NCBI GenBank assembly: GCA_023238725.1
Contig: CM041551.1
Coordinates: forward strand, 4,177,259-4,241,258
Reading direction: 5' to 3'
From: Scortum barcoo
Taxonomy: Eukaryota > Chordata > Actinopteri > Centrarchiformes > Terapontidae
DNA: 64,000 nt
The notes beneath the pieces are model-generated. The model did not search any database and had not been told where the DNA came from. It saw only the letters and a program-made list of their open reading frames with translations. Made by a program: the position numbers and the translations under genes. Of the stretch, positions 24,001-35,400 are shown piece by piece (within the stretch, counting starts at the first letter, position 1; every line of letters begins with the position of its first letter).

Positions 24001-27000
24001 ATAAAAACTTTAAAAAGGTCACAGTGGAGGAGGATTTTCCACAACCTGCCAACCTTGAGATTGTGTTTATTAATGGCTTATGAGAGCTTTTATCTTTAAT
24101 AACAATGAAAATGTATTGACCTTTAGAGGCTGTTAAAGCTTTTTCTCTCAATCAAATTAGCACTAATAATGTGACTAATAAAGACAAACACAGGGTTTTA
24201 GTTATTTCACATGACTGACCTCTGTATTTGTGTTTTTGAAGTTAGTGGGGATCTGATGGAAAAGGGTGAAGAAATTGTAATTAGGCAACAGTTTATATGC
24301 AACAAGTAATACCAGCTGATGTTTTCTTATCCTCACCTTTAACTTTGATTGTTGCATTTTTAGCAATGAATTGTTAATGGTGTGGAGAAATACTTTTCAG
24401 TGACTTTAAAGCCATAAATTACAGATTAAAAATGCTTTATAAATGGTGTCTGGTTCAAAAATGACACCAAATTATTTATTGTGAGAACTGGCGAAAGATA
24501 CATAATAATTTTACTTCCTGTCAGACTACTCTTTGTTCATCACATTGATTATTGAGGTGAATGTAACAACATGTCACGACATGCATTTGTGCTCTTATAA
24601 CCCGCTCTGTGTCCTGTAATGTTATGGTAGTGCAATGTAGCAGTGTAGATAATTGGCATATAACTCACATTTTGCTCCATGCTACATACCCTAAATCATC
24701 CACTGTGAAGCCTATTATGCGATAGAGTATACTGCAGATGTTTCTGCTCTCCTAGTTATCATGGCTCTATGTGTCTGTCTGCTACTGGTTATCCAAACGG
24801 GGGTTTAATCATTACAGAGAGCCCAGACATGTTCCCATGCTGCGACTGATTTCACTGTCATTTTTCATCCATGAGCGGCTGGAACGAACTTTACAGCCAC
24901 GGCTCCTTCACTTAATCATGTTTTATTGCTCCTCTGACCCTTGCTGCCGAGAGGAGATGGCAGAACATGGCGGGCCGGGGCCTTAAACTAATACAATAAC
25001 TGTAATTATAAACCAGCCTACTCTGTCTGTTTACCAGACAGCCACTTCCTTGGTTAACACACAAAGCTGGGACAGTGGCAGTGGAGCATATAGAACATAT
25101 AGGGGACAGACATAATAATAAAAGACTTGACTCTTAAGTGACTTATTCACCATTACAAAGACCGCTGCAGGGCACTTGGACATGTGAGTTTTCAAAGTTG
25201 CAAGCTCAAAAGGTTCATATTAATTGTGCACAAACTGCAGGTGGGTCTGTAAAAAATACTACAGAATTACTTTAATGTCAAATGTAATCCAGAAATAATT
25301 AAAAAAACAGACAAAAGGGAGGAGCAGACATTAGATAAAACTCACCAAATCACCAAATACAGACTGCAACTAGTGACCACATGGCTCACAAGCTAAGATG
25401 ATTTTAAAAAGAGGATGTTTGTTTGTGTGCATTTTTCTTAATCATTGTTCTTTTAACAATAGTCTGGTTTTAAACTCCTTTTTTCAGTGTTCAGCTCTGT
25501 TGCTTACCCCCTTTAAGAACAGTCACATTGCCAAATTGCCATATTTCACTCACACAAGCTCAGAAAACGGTGGCACACTGAACAAGGAAGTTCTATGAAA
25601 GTCACAAGTGAATGCAATTTTGTGGTGTGACTGCATATGTTTTACACCTCGCTGTGCCAGCGTCAATAGCCGAGGCCTCCAAGCCACACTGCGCTCACTT
25701 CCAGGACGCACACTGTGAACTCACAGCAACATTTCTGAAGAATTAATTTATTAAGAAGACAGACCTTCATAATATTTATGCGCGGCAAGACCAAGGTCAG
25801 CTGGAGACCTGTCGCTGAGCGCCAGCACCTCTGCCATGCCGGGTGGAGACTGTGTGAGGACAGCCAACATTTCTCAGGCCACATGTAAGACTTAAACACT
25901 GAGAGTCTTGCGCTGATGTATTTTGTCCCTGGAGGCCTCCGCCTTGCAGTGACCTGGTGAATTTCCTCACATTCAGTTCACTTGGCCTGCGGTTTCTGCA
26001 CAGTATATCAACTGCGAGTGGATGTAGGTTTTATAAAGTGAATGCAGATCTGTGATGTCTAAACAGACTGAAACATGGTCCTCCAACTCTTGGATGCAAC
26101 CCAGATCAGAGAGGATACATCTGAAGTGATGCCTGCTCCAACCCAAATCTATAAATTGGGAGTCCTGAGCTCTGCTCGGCTCCCACAGTCAGACTGAAGA
26201 GCCTTTTTACGATCTGTTTATGTTAGTCAAAGCGGCGGCCATTTTCCAGGCCCCCCTCTCGGTTTGGTCCTCTGCACCCTCCCTTCGGACAGATCAGGAA
26301 ACTCTGGATCCAGCAGCGTGGGAACACAGAAACCAGCCCGGCTTTACACGCATACATGCCGCATGCAGTCAAACACAAATACTCACCCCAGCACTCTTCC
26401 GCCCCACGTCCCCCCGCACTGTCCTCACCTGCAGCAATAACTTTGTCACGTCATAAAAAAACAGTCCCTAAAATGAACACCATTTCCCCATGCACCTTGG
26501 CCCGAGGTAACGTGCGAGGAAACACCTCGCTCATTTTTTTTTTTTTTAATTCAGACTCTGTTCAGACCCCAGCCTTCACCATGTCTCTTGCACTTGGCCA
26601 TGGGGGCCCGCACAGTAAACCAAACAGCATAACAGCTTCTTTGTACGTGCCGCGTGTATTTCTGGCCCTGTGATTGCACAATGTGCGTATTATTTTCATG
26701 CACATTATGCGCGGTGGAAAATGCTTTCATCTCAGGGCAGGGTTCCGCAGTGGCGCTGCCCCACTCGGGCCACGGACACGCACGGAGCGGAGACGACGCC
26801 TGACACAAGTCACACTCAATCTGGGCTGAGGGAAAGCAGCAGTGGCCGTGGGCGATCTGTGCAGATTTCCATTCATTTATTTTACGTTTCCCCTCTTGTC
26901 TTACTCCTTGTTCTTACAGAGCTCAAGGGTGGCCACAGGGTGAAAGGAGCATTTGCATACCATACACCCCAAACTCTCCCTGTGTCAGATCGCATTCGCT

Positions 27001-27089
27001 TGTTTCTATTTTATCACTTCACTTTGATCTCATAGCGCTGGCATCTGCTTGATTAATGCATTTTGATGGTCTGCCACATAACACTCATC

Positions 27090-27320
27090 CAGCGTGCCCT
27101 CGTAGCTCAAAATGGCATTATTAAAGTGGTGGCTGTGCAGGCCAAGACTTAATTCAAAAAGCTCAAGCTGCTTTAACGCCTGTAATTATGAGATTTATAC
27201 CCCCACCGCTACCTATCCCTTTTTTTATTTTCTTAAAATTTTTCCACCTCAATTTCCAGTTATATCCTTAAACGGTAAAGGAGCTCAAATTAAGCAGCCG
27301 CAGTGGCAATCTGGTTCCTA
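27090..27320. promoter_or_regulatory. Candidate conserved non-coding element
   Basis: A repeat-free segment with islands such as TGTAATTATGAGATTTAT (about 27180-27197) and AAATTAAGCAGCC. The TAATTA core is a typical homeodomain site. It lies in a 1.5-kb zone of unusually even base composition. Enhancer activity is conjecture; the sequence alone shows only motif matches, which occur often by chance. Confidence 0.17.
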
Positions 27321-28624
27321 TTTTGGGACGTAAAAGATCGAAAATGAAAAAGAAAAAGAACAGAGGGAGAGAGAGAGCGGGCTGCTGCCTGCCACCGCCG
27401 AGATGCTAACCATTTCCATGTGTCCGTGTGTCTTTGCTAAATCCCCCAACCCGCCTGCGCTTTTTTATTTTCGGCTGCGTCCCGCTGCTTCTTCCCCTCG
27501 CTAAACAGACTATAAAGAGCATGCATGGTGGTGGGAGGGACTCAACAAGGTGCGAGCACTTCAGACAGCCAACTACAGTCTTCCTTCCTGGGCTCAGCTG
27601 CTCCTTGCCTCCCCTGATTGGCTGCGGTGGGCACACAGATGTTTCTTCTTTAATGACTTTTTGTAACCATTAAGTTAATAGTTGTTTATGGCAGTGAAAT
27701 GCAGGAATGTGGGGGGAAGTGTAGGAAGGGGAGCAGGCTGATGGATAGGGGAGTGTGGGACTTTTGAGAGGGGAGGGCAGGGTGTGCGATCATGGGATAA
27801 ATATGAGGAGGGGGCTGGCAGACTTTGACCCACAGACTGTGGTGGAGACTGTGGGTTGACGTTACAAGGGGAATGGAGACAGGGGCTTCACACATACTCT
27901 GTCATGTTAAGACACACAGGCACACTCACGTGAACGCATGTACATCCTTTGTGGACCATCAGAGTGATGAACACAGATGTCCTGTAGAGTACGGCTGTAC
28001 GCAGAGGACATATTCGCCACCATTTAGCACAAGTTCAGATTGATAAATAATGCATTAATTCATTATAGATCAAACCAGCACAGGTGTTTATCCATTTTAT
28101 TTGGTAACAATGCTGTTATAAAAATTGTCCAATGGCAAATGCTTAATAGATTGTTATTTTTTTTGTTATTGTTGTTCTAATAGTTCATATGGCTGAATCA
28201 CTCCAAAGAATATAGAATAATTATAATAGAATAACTTCTAATCCATCTATAAATAAGCTGTAGTAACTTCTTTATTAAATATTAACAAAGTCATTACTTA
28301 TCAACTCCATATAACGGGTGTCCTGTTTAAAAGTAGTATTCTCATTTGTTTTTTTTTTAGGTGAGTTTTGTCATTTTTTTTGTGTACACTTTCATTTGCA
28401 AAATCATTTAAAGCTAAAGGGTTTCTACTAAACAACAGAGAGCTTGTCATCACACGCTTAGACACACATTTGAATAGGATGGCACACATGAAGCCTGTAT
28501 CAGAGTAAAATGCCTCTAAAGGAGGGATGTATTAATTAGCTGAGACAGATGAAGACTAATGCTCGCTGGAACAGACTGTAAAGAAACCAGAGAATCACTC
28601 AGCCACTGTGAAAGCTTCTCTTCC

Positions 28625-28648
28625 TGTGTGTGTGTGTGTGTGTGTGTG
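28625..28648. repeat. (TG)12 microsatellite
   Basis: A pure TG run of 24 bases, followed by a GT/CA-rich shoulder to about 28676. Confidence 0.95.
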
Positions 28649-29604
28649 CAGCATGCACGTTTGTGCATGTGTATGCTTTCAGATTATCAATATACAGCAC
28701 ACATGTAGCACATTACGCATTCATTTGGTATACTCATGGTATTTGAACTTTCCCTCAGACTGTCTGCTGCCATCCCACTTCCTCCTCCCGTCCCAGTGCA
28801 CAAACGCATGCATCTAAATCCAATCAGGCATCTGTCCATACTGCAGGAGCCTCCGACGTGTAAAGCACATGAGTCAGCGCTCAAACACAGCGGTTACTGC
28901 CTGAGCACATCGATGGGGGCAATCCATGGCTTCTTGGAGGAGCTTTCACAGCACCAGAGCGGGGGCCCCGGTCCTCGGTCTTTGTCCAGGTACAGCCCCA
29001 GTGAAGGCATGGCCTGCTGTGTCAGAATGAGTCCCAGGTGTCCCTCCAAGAAGGGGTGGGGTGGTTGTGGCGGCGGCAGTTGGGACCGTGGCTATCGCTA
29101 ACGACGTTAACACAAACCTTCTGTTGCGGCCATATAAAACGCTGCCCCTTATTAAGAGGGGAAAATGAGGGATGGGTTTCCTATAGGGTCCCTTGAGGGG
29201 CTCTGTGGAGCGTGACATGGAGGGGTGTGGGGGTTGGGAGTGGGACTGATAATATACTGTACATTTCTTCTGTGCGTATCTATCAGTCTGTCCACTGGTC
29301 CTCTCTCTTCTGGGGAAGTAAGAAATCTACCATGAATGCTGTGCAGAGACAAACCACAGGCACATGTGTGTTGTTTCTGTGTTTCTTTGCTGATTTGAAT
29401 CAGCCTCCACTGAAGCAGCCTTAGAGCGTGGCCCACATTCGTTACATGAGACAGATTAATTCTAGTTATTCTGACCTGAGATCGGCTGCAAGCCTCCAGT
29501 CTGCATAACCACAGTGTAGTTTCTGCTTCTCTGCTCCCCTACTCACCCCATACCAGGCCAAAACATCACGTTAATGGTCTAATATTGAAGAGTTTGAGTG
29601 CACA

Positions 29605-29876
29605 GCAGATGATGTTGATTATTTTTATTATCAGACTGTTCATTCAGATTAATCAGCTAATCAGTGTTCTCTGTCTATGAAATGTTAAAACATGAAAGTT
29701 GAAGCTGACGTCTTTAAATTTTCTTTAAAAGTATGTTTATTTTCTCTGATCAAACATCCAAAATTCAAAAGACCTCAACGAACACTGACATAAAACCAAG
29801 AAAAACAGCTAATTCATCCATTTTTAAAAAGAAATAATTGATTGACTTCTTAAATATTTTTCAGCACTAGCTCCTT
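29605..29876 (-). mobile_element. Degenerate teleost MITE-like repeat (GATTAATC type), copy 2
   Basis: This segment reads as the reverse orientation of the repeat at 23706-24000. It starts near TTGATTATTTTTATTATCAGA with AGATTAATCAGCTAATCAG, continues TCTATGAAATGTTAAAACATG and GAAGCTGACGTCTTTAAAT, then ACTGACATAAAACCAAG, and ends AATAATTGATTGACTTC. Each block matches, in order, the family landmarks I remember (TCTATAAAATGTCAGAAAA, AAGATGACGTC, ACTGTCATA, GATTAATCG). It is heavily diverged. Confidence 0.5.
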
Positions 29877-30028
29877 CCTCTCTCACTGTTTTTACATGCA
29901 CTTAAAGCACTTAAAAGGCTCAGATGAGTATGTCTAACCCACAAGGAATCATTACCCAACTTTCTATATCCTCTCAGCTTTACAGAGCGTTGTAGTATCT
30001 TTTAGCTCATTTTTGTTTTGGTTTTGTC

Positions 30029-30360
30029 CAGCAACTTTACTGTTTCGGTTCACTCTCATCAAACAGTTGCCGCAGCCTACACAGCAATAAGTCTCAGATA
30101 AACCCATAATTCACCTGTCCTCTCTTCACCTCTCAACTGCAAACAGACAAAGTTAGCAACTACAAAATGAATATGCAGTGCAGCATCTAGTGACCACTGA
30201 GGCCATTCTCAGAAGTTGGTAGAGGCAAAAAAATAGAGCTAAAAGGAAAGTGAATATTGGACTTCATCAGGTGACCAGAAACATGACTCCAGCTGAATGC
30301 TAATGTATCTCTGTGTCTCCCGGATGGATAAATAAGCAACTTCCTGCTGACCCCACTACA
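30029..30360 (+). repeat. Teleost interspersed repeat (CAACTTTACTGTTT family), copy 1
   Basis: It begins CAACTTTACTGTTTCGGTTC at 30032 and contains CAGACAAAGTTAGCAACTA at about 30144-30162, AGAGCTAAAAGGAAAGTG near 30236-30253 and AATGCTAATGTATCTCTG near 30296-30313. The first two strings recur in the same order and orientation at 59868 and 59992. The later blocks match what I remember of a widespread fish repeat. Its class is unknown to me; it has no long coding frame. Confidence 0.72.
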
Positions 30361-30900
30361 TTTAAGGTCGGGCTGGGGAAGATTATCTGATTACCGGCTT
30401 TCACCGCAGAAGACAGAACACAAAAAGTAAAAGTTTGAAGATATTTTAATATATATGCATCTGTTCCCTGTAGCTCCTAATGTTAGATGATCTTTATTTT
30501 TCATTAGGCCTGGTCTAAAGTGACAAAACTAACTTTCTCTTTCGCCTTCTCACCCGAAAAAAGCGACGTAGTTTCGCTTTAGGAAAACCTGGCTCCGGGC
30601 GACCACAATCTAAACCACAATGTTTATGTATAAAATACCTCTCAACACTTCGACACTCTCCCTGCACTACCTGTATGTATTGGCCTAATACCTCAGATTT
30701 AATGCTACACTTCACCTACCAGTCTCACCTCCTAAACAGCTGAGTGCTACAGCGGCTGTCTAATCCCCCCCTGTTAAACCTGTTTCTATCTGCAAGCCGG
30801 CCGCGTCCATCAACAGGAAATTAACCCCAGCTTCCCTGTAATGTGAAACAGCATCAGGCTCCATAACAGCAATTCTCATTCACATTCTGAAGTCATTTTG

Positions 30901-30919
30901 ACACACACACACACACACA
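30901..30919. repeat. (AC)n microsatellite
   Basis: A pure AC run of 19 bases. A second (CA)11 run is at 31021-31042. The frames around both translate to HTHTHT strings and are not genes. Confidence 0.92.
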
Positions 30920-31020
30920 TGCGCACGCTGTTAAAAATATGCCCTGACGCCTGGGACTGGGGTGAGGATGAAGTCATCAACACACACGCAAGAGTTTGGA
31001 TATGGATGCACACACATTCC

Positions 31021-31042
31021 CACACACACACACACACACACA
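31021..31042. repeat. (CA)11 microsatellite
   Basis: A pure CA run of 22 bases, with imperfect CA-rich flanks from about 31000. Confidence 0.92.
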
Positions 31043-31839
31043 GAATTCCACCCAGCCACACACAGGCAGTATTCCCACTGCTAACTGGCTGCGGAGACAG
31101 CAGTGTTATGGCTTCATTGTGGGCAGACGTACAGCTGGGAATGCGGGACGTGCCGGCTGCAATACCTGGCAAGGCTAAAAGTCTGGGAAAGGAATGCTGC
31201 ATTGACAGGAAGGTATGGAGAGGAAACTCTAAGTATGTGTGTGCAGTGACAACAGAGGCCACTGTTGTCAGCTGGCATTATCATTTATGGCTAATGGTAA
31301 GAGAGTGATTCATGTGTGGTGAGATAAGGTAGAAAACAGAACAGATAGATATGCAGGTTTGATCTAATCAGAAAGAAAATGGGGCTTGCTGATCCAAGTC
31401 CAAATCTATTAGACAGCAGAGAGAGCGTCACTGCTGATAAGGTTCCTTTAAGGACCGGGTCACCCTGGGTGGAGGACATGTGTCATACAGCATGAACTGT
31501 ATGAGCTCTATGTATTTGTGATTAAAGTGGCAGTCCTTACAATTCATAGTTAGTTTTTTGGGCAGCACCTTCAGCACTATGTTGATAACTTGAGTGCTGT
31601 GAGCTCTTTATTATACTGTATCATACTGCTCATGTTGATTACCCAGTCCCTCTGTTGGTATTCTAAACAGGCCACCATTGCTGCCTCCAAAAATGTATTA
31701 CACACCAACATTCAAGCTCATTTATTGGGCAGGCTATCACCACGGTTATTACAATTCCTCCTGCGGGGAACATGGACGTCTGCAAGAAGGTGAAAGGTGA
31801 TTCATCCAATCAGATGTATAGATCTGCGTCATATGACTT

Positions 31840-32110
31840 AGAGTCAAGTCAAACTCTTGTGACTTGACTAGCAAAATCAAGAAATATTTGCAGTTCGACT
31901 TAGACTTCAATACCAATGATTCACGACTCCCATGATCATATTATAAACTGTGAGGTGCAGCATCTCGGTCAGTGATGTTACACGAGCTGTAGGCACTTGG
32001 CAGTATGCATCAGCAGGCAGACATATAATGAGAATAGCAATTGAAATGCAAAATAAACCACAAAATGTAAGACCTGGACTAAGTTGTGACTTGTAAAACA
32101 ACTGTGTTCT
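31840..32110. repeat. CTTGAC-rich interspersed repeat, copy B
   Basis: It contains GACTTAGAGTCAAGTCAAAC, CTTGTGACTTGACTAGC and CGACTTAGACTTCAATACC near 31838-31915, and TGTGACTTGTAAAACAACTG near 32085-32104. The last string resembles TATGACTTGCAAAACAATGA in copy A near 3302. It is decayed and of unknown transposon class. Confidence 0.45.
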
Positions 32111-32135
32111 ACCTGCTGGTGGCAACAGATGAAAA

Positions 32136-32478
32136 TTCAAGGGATCACCAAAGGCATTAGGATAAATTTAGTAGGAAACTTCAATGTTTGTACAAAATGT
32201 CTTACAGTCTAGTACTGTTTACTGTTCAGCATCACCAGGTTATCAGGAGTCATCCTGTGGGGATCTTGAATGTTTGCACCAAATTTCATGGCAATCCATT
32301 CAAAAGGTGTTGTTTACTCAAAACCAAAATGTCAACAACTGAAAAACAAGTCGGAGTATCAACAAAATAATCAGGATTCATCTTCTGAAGATCTTCAAAT
32401 TGTACCAGATTTAATGGCGATGTATTCAACAATTGAAGAGATGTCTGAACCAGTGTGGTAGACCAACATGGCAAACCC
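32136..32478 (+). repeat. Tandem degenerate monomers of a teleost repeat (AAATTTCATGGCAATCCAT family)
   Basis: Three successive segments show the same order of words: GGATCACCAAAGGCATTAGG ... TTTGTACAAAATG (about 32139-32199); CATCACCAGGTTATCAGGAG, then TCCTGTGGGGATCTTGAATG and AAATTTCATGGCAATCCAT at 32281-32299; and AATAATCAGGATTCATCTTC, then a diverged TTTAATGGCGATGTATTCAA and GTGGTAGACCAACATGGC (to about 32472). I remember this family from many fish loci as a short repeat ending in GGTGGACCGACC-like words. Two small plus-strand frames inside it are incidental. Confidence 0.62.
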
Positions 32479-35400
32479 TCACCACACAGCTACTGTGCCT
32501 ACACTTTGATGGATCTGTTGAATGTGAATGAGCAGACAGCCTGTCTGACTGTGTATGTGTTTACACACATCACAACAAACAGGACATTATAAAAAGTGGC
32601 TGATATCCAACTCCTTCAGCATTTGCTGATTAAGACAGGATACAACAGATAATAAAAGTAGGAGGTAATTTCAAACAATCTGCCCAGAGATTACACAGCA
32701 GGGTGACGTCTTAAAGGCTGACAATATTAAGTGGTAGTAGAACAAAAAAAGGGGGGGGGGCATGTACTCATGTAACATCTGAAAGTGATCTATTTCCCAG
32801 CTACTGACTTAGTCTAACACCAACCAACACTCATATACCCATCAACAACCAAAAAAACTCTCCCAGTGCAACACCAGCGCTCTCCCCAAAGCCACATCGA
32901 GTTAAGCAGGACTAACGTACCGGGCAAGTCCCCCCTCCCCCTAACATTAAATTCCTCAGGATCATTAGGTAACCATAACCCAATTGTGGGCTTGAAATTC
33001 TTAAAACATAGATCCCCATCCCCTTAAAGCAAGTTACAGCTAAAATAAATATATACATGTATGGAGCTGCACTGTTTTTTTCTCCCAGAGATTAATGTGG
33101 AGCAGACGGGGTCTATTAGCCGCCGCTTTAAAGCTCTGTGCACTTCAAACGAAGGAGCAGAGAGGGAGCAGATGTTGTTGATTTATTAACACAACAAGGA
33201 AACTGCTAATGGTATCTGCGCTTTATTTGTTTTGGCTAATTACAAGGGAGAAAAGTCCTCCAAATTGACAACCATGATAATGCTGAGAAATCTGACTGGT
33301 TCACTCTCTCAGCTCTGGGACAGAGCAGATAGCCCTGTGGGCTTCAACCAACAGTGGCAGCAGTTTCTTGGCTAGCAGTCTGTTGTGCCACAGCTTCAGG
33401 TCACAGTGGTCAGTACAGCCCCATACGGTCGTCCATACAGCTCCATTGTCTATGGACAATGCACACACAGCGCCTCAGCACGGCCACTGGGGCAAATACA
33501 TCACACACACTGGTGTCAGACAAAAAAAACATCCACCTCAAAGCATGCGGCTACATGGACTCCAGCAGAAAACTATTTTCTACATGACAGTCAAATCAGA
33601 CAGAGACATGCTTTCATGGTGAAAACACGATGTCACACTTTAGTCCACACAGAAATATCTTCACAGCCATAACTCAGTAAAATTCCTTTTTTACAGATGT
33701 TCATGGTCCTCAGAGGATAAATCATAATCACTTAAGTGATCCCCTGATTTGACACCTTCTTGTGTTGTTTTTTTTTTTTTACACATTAGTGACTTTGTCA
33801 ACTCACCTATACCATAAAACTCACCAGAGTTCATTTAAAGCACAGGTGGGTAAATTTATACTTCCTCCCTTATAAAAGATCCCCAAATCTTTTATTTGAT
33901 GCTAGTGGAAAAAGGAATCTTTACTTGTCTTGTTTTCTTCACGGCTCCTGTGTGTGGGAGTCCAGTTAAAGCTGCATGCTAACCAGAGATGTAACTGCAT
34001 CCATCGCTAAGGACCATTTCATGGAAAAATTCATTCTGGCCTCCTGGTTAACAGAGGGATGTTTTTTTATTAATAGAATGAGTGGGGTGGGAGCAGTCAC
34101 TGGTAGACATTAAATGAAGCATAGGTCTCTGTTTGTGTGTGTGTTTGTGCACATGTGAGGGAGAGTGTTTGTGTGTGAGCGACAGTGGGAAGCAACAAGC
34201 TTCATCTTTCAGTACAAATGTGTGCAGCCGTATGAATGTACAGCATGCATGTGTATAAATAAATGGGTAATATACTCTATGAAAGTCTTTCCGTATAAAG
34301 TTATAGGTGTGTTCCAACAGCACTGTGCAAATAAATAGAAGTGTGTGTTTGCAGCATTTGAGCACGTGTGTGAGATGTATTTCAGCGAATCAGATTTTTC
34401 AATTGTTTGTGTGTGTTTACAACAACAACACAACTTAATATCTTTGTGCCAATTCTGCATTAGCTGTCAATAACCGTGCCTCACACTGTGTCTGTGTATG
34501 GAAAAGGGCATGAGCCCCATTTGGAAGCCCTGAGGAGAAGAAGGGCGGCATCATGGGGTAGCAGGGGTAATTTTCATACCTGTCCCATTGGTAAGGGTGC
34601 ATGGATTTCACAGGGCCACACATAAGACTAAAAGGATTAGATGAACCTGCTCTTCTGTAGAAAGAGAGGGAGAGGAAGAATTTGTGAGCGTTAGTTTTCT
34701 GAGAAAAAGAAAAAAACATGAATATACACAAAAATAGATATTCTGTGGCTACAAAGGCACTCACTGAAAGTCTGCACAGTATAACTTGTGCTGAAAATAT
34801 TATTTACTGTACTTTTTGTTTTGGGCCGAGAGCTTCTTCAGCATGTTAATTGTTAATTTTATTAGCATTAAATAATATTTTCTGCATTAATCACAGTGTG
34901 CAGAAGTAACTCAATCATACGGTTATTGTAAGTTATGATACTGTCTGAATGTGGATATGTGTGTGTAGGATGATGATTGCATTTTTTTTATCTATGTCCA
35001 ACCCACACATGGTCTTACGAGACACCAAAACTAATATATAAACCAAGTTCAGACAACAACATGCAACTTATGAGCACACTAAAGGTTGTAGCTTATGTTT
35101 TTATGCACTTATGGGCAGATAAACACATTGTTTCCATTCCTTACACATCTATGTTTCTGATTTTGGCAAAAAAAAAGGAAACAGATACAAAGTTACTGAA
35201 GAATTGAACAAGAGAAATTACATTAAATACTCCAGATTGCCTTTATTTTTACATTTTAGTTATTTTATTTAAAAAAAACTTAATCTTAAGTCATCACAGA
35301 ATGTAAAATACAGATAAAAACCTAAATAAAAATGGAGACAAAGGAGACAAAATACCAAATCTTTGTTTCAGATAACTGAGATGTAACATTAATTCAGGGC

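Larger units (their letters stand above)
24001..29600. other. Non-coding stretch, possible regulatory segments
   Basis: No gene is visible. Repeat-free, GC-balanced segments at about 24770-25030, 26200-26520, 27090-27320 and 27380-27640 look unlike the AT-rich background and are the best conserved-element candidates by appearance. A T13 run lies near 26536-26548 and a (TG)12 at 28625-28648. The 28040-28330 part is very AT-rich. Frames on both strands are short and have no domains. Confidence 0.5.

Noticed and set aside
32860..32930. 5S rRNA or tRNA-like fragment near GTTAAGCAGGACTAAC
   Set aside because: Only a few bases resemble the 5S rRNA complement; no box A/C control region or foldable full-length gene is present.
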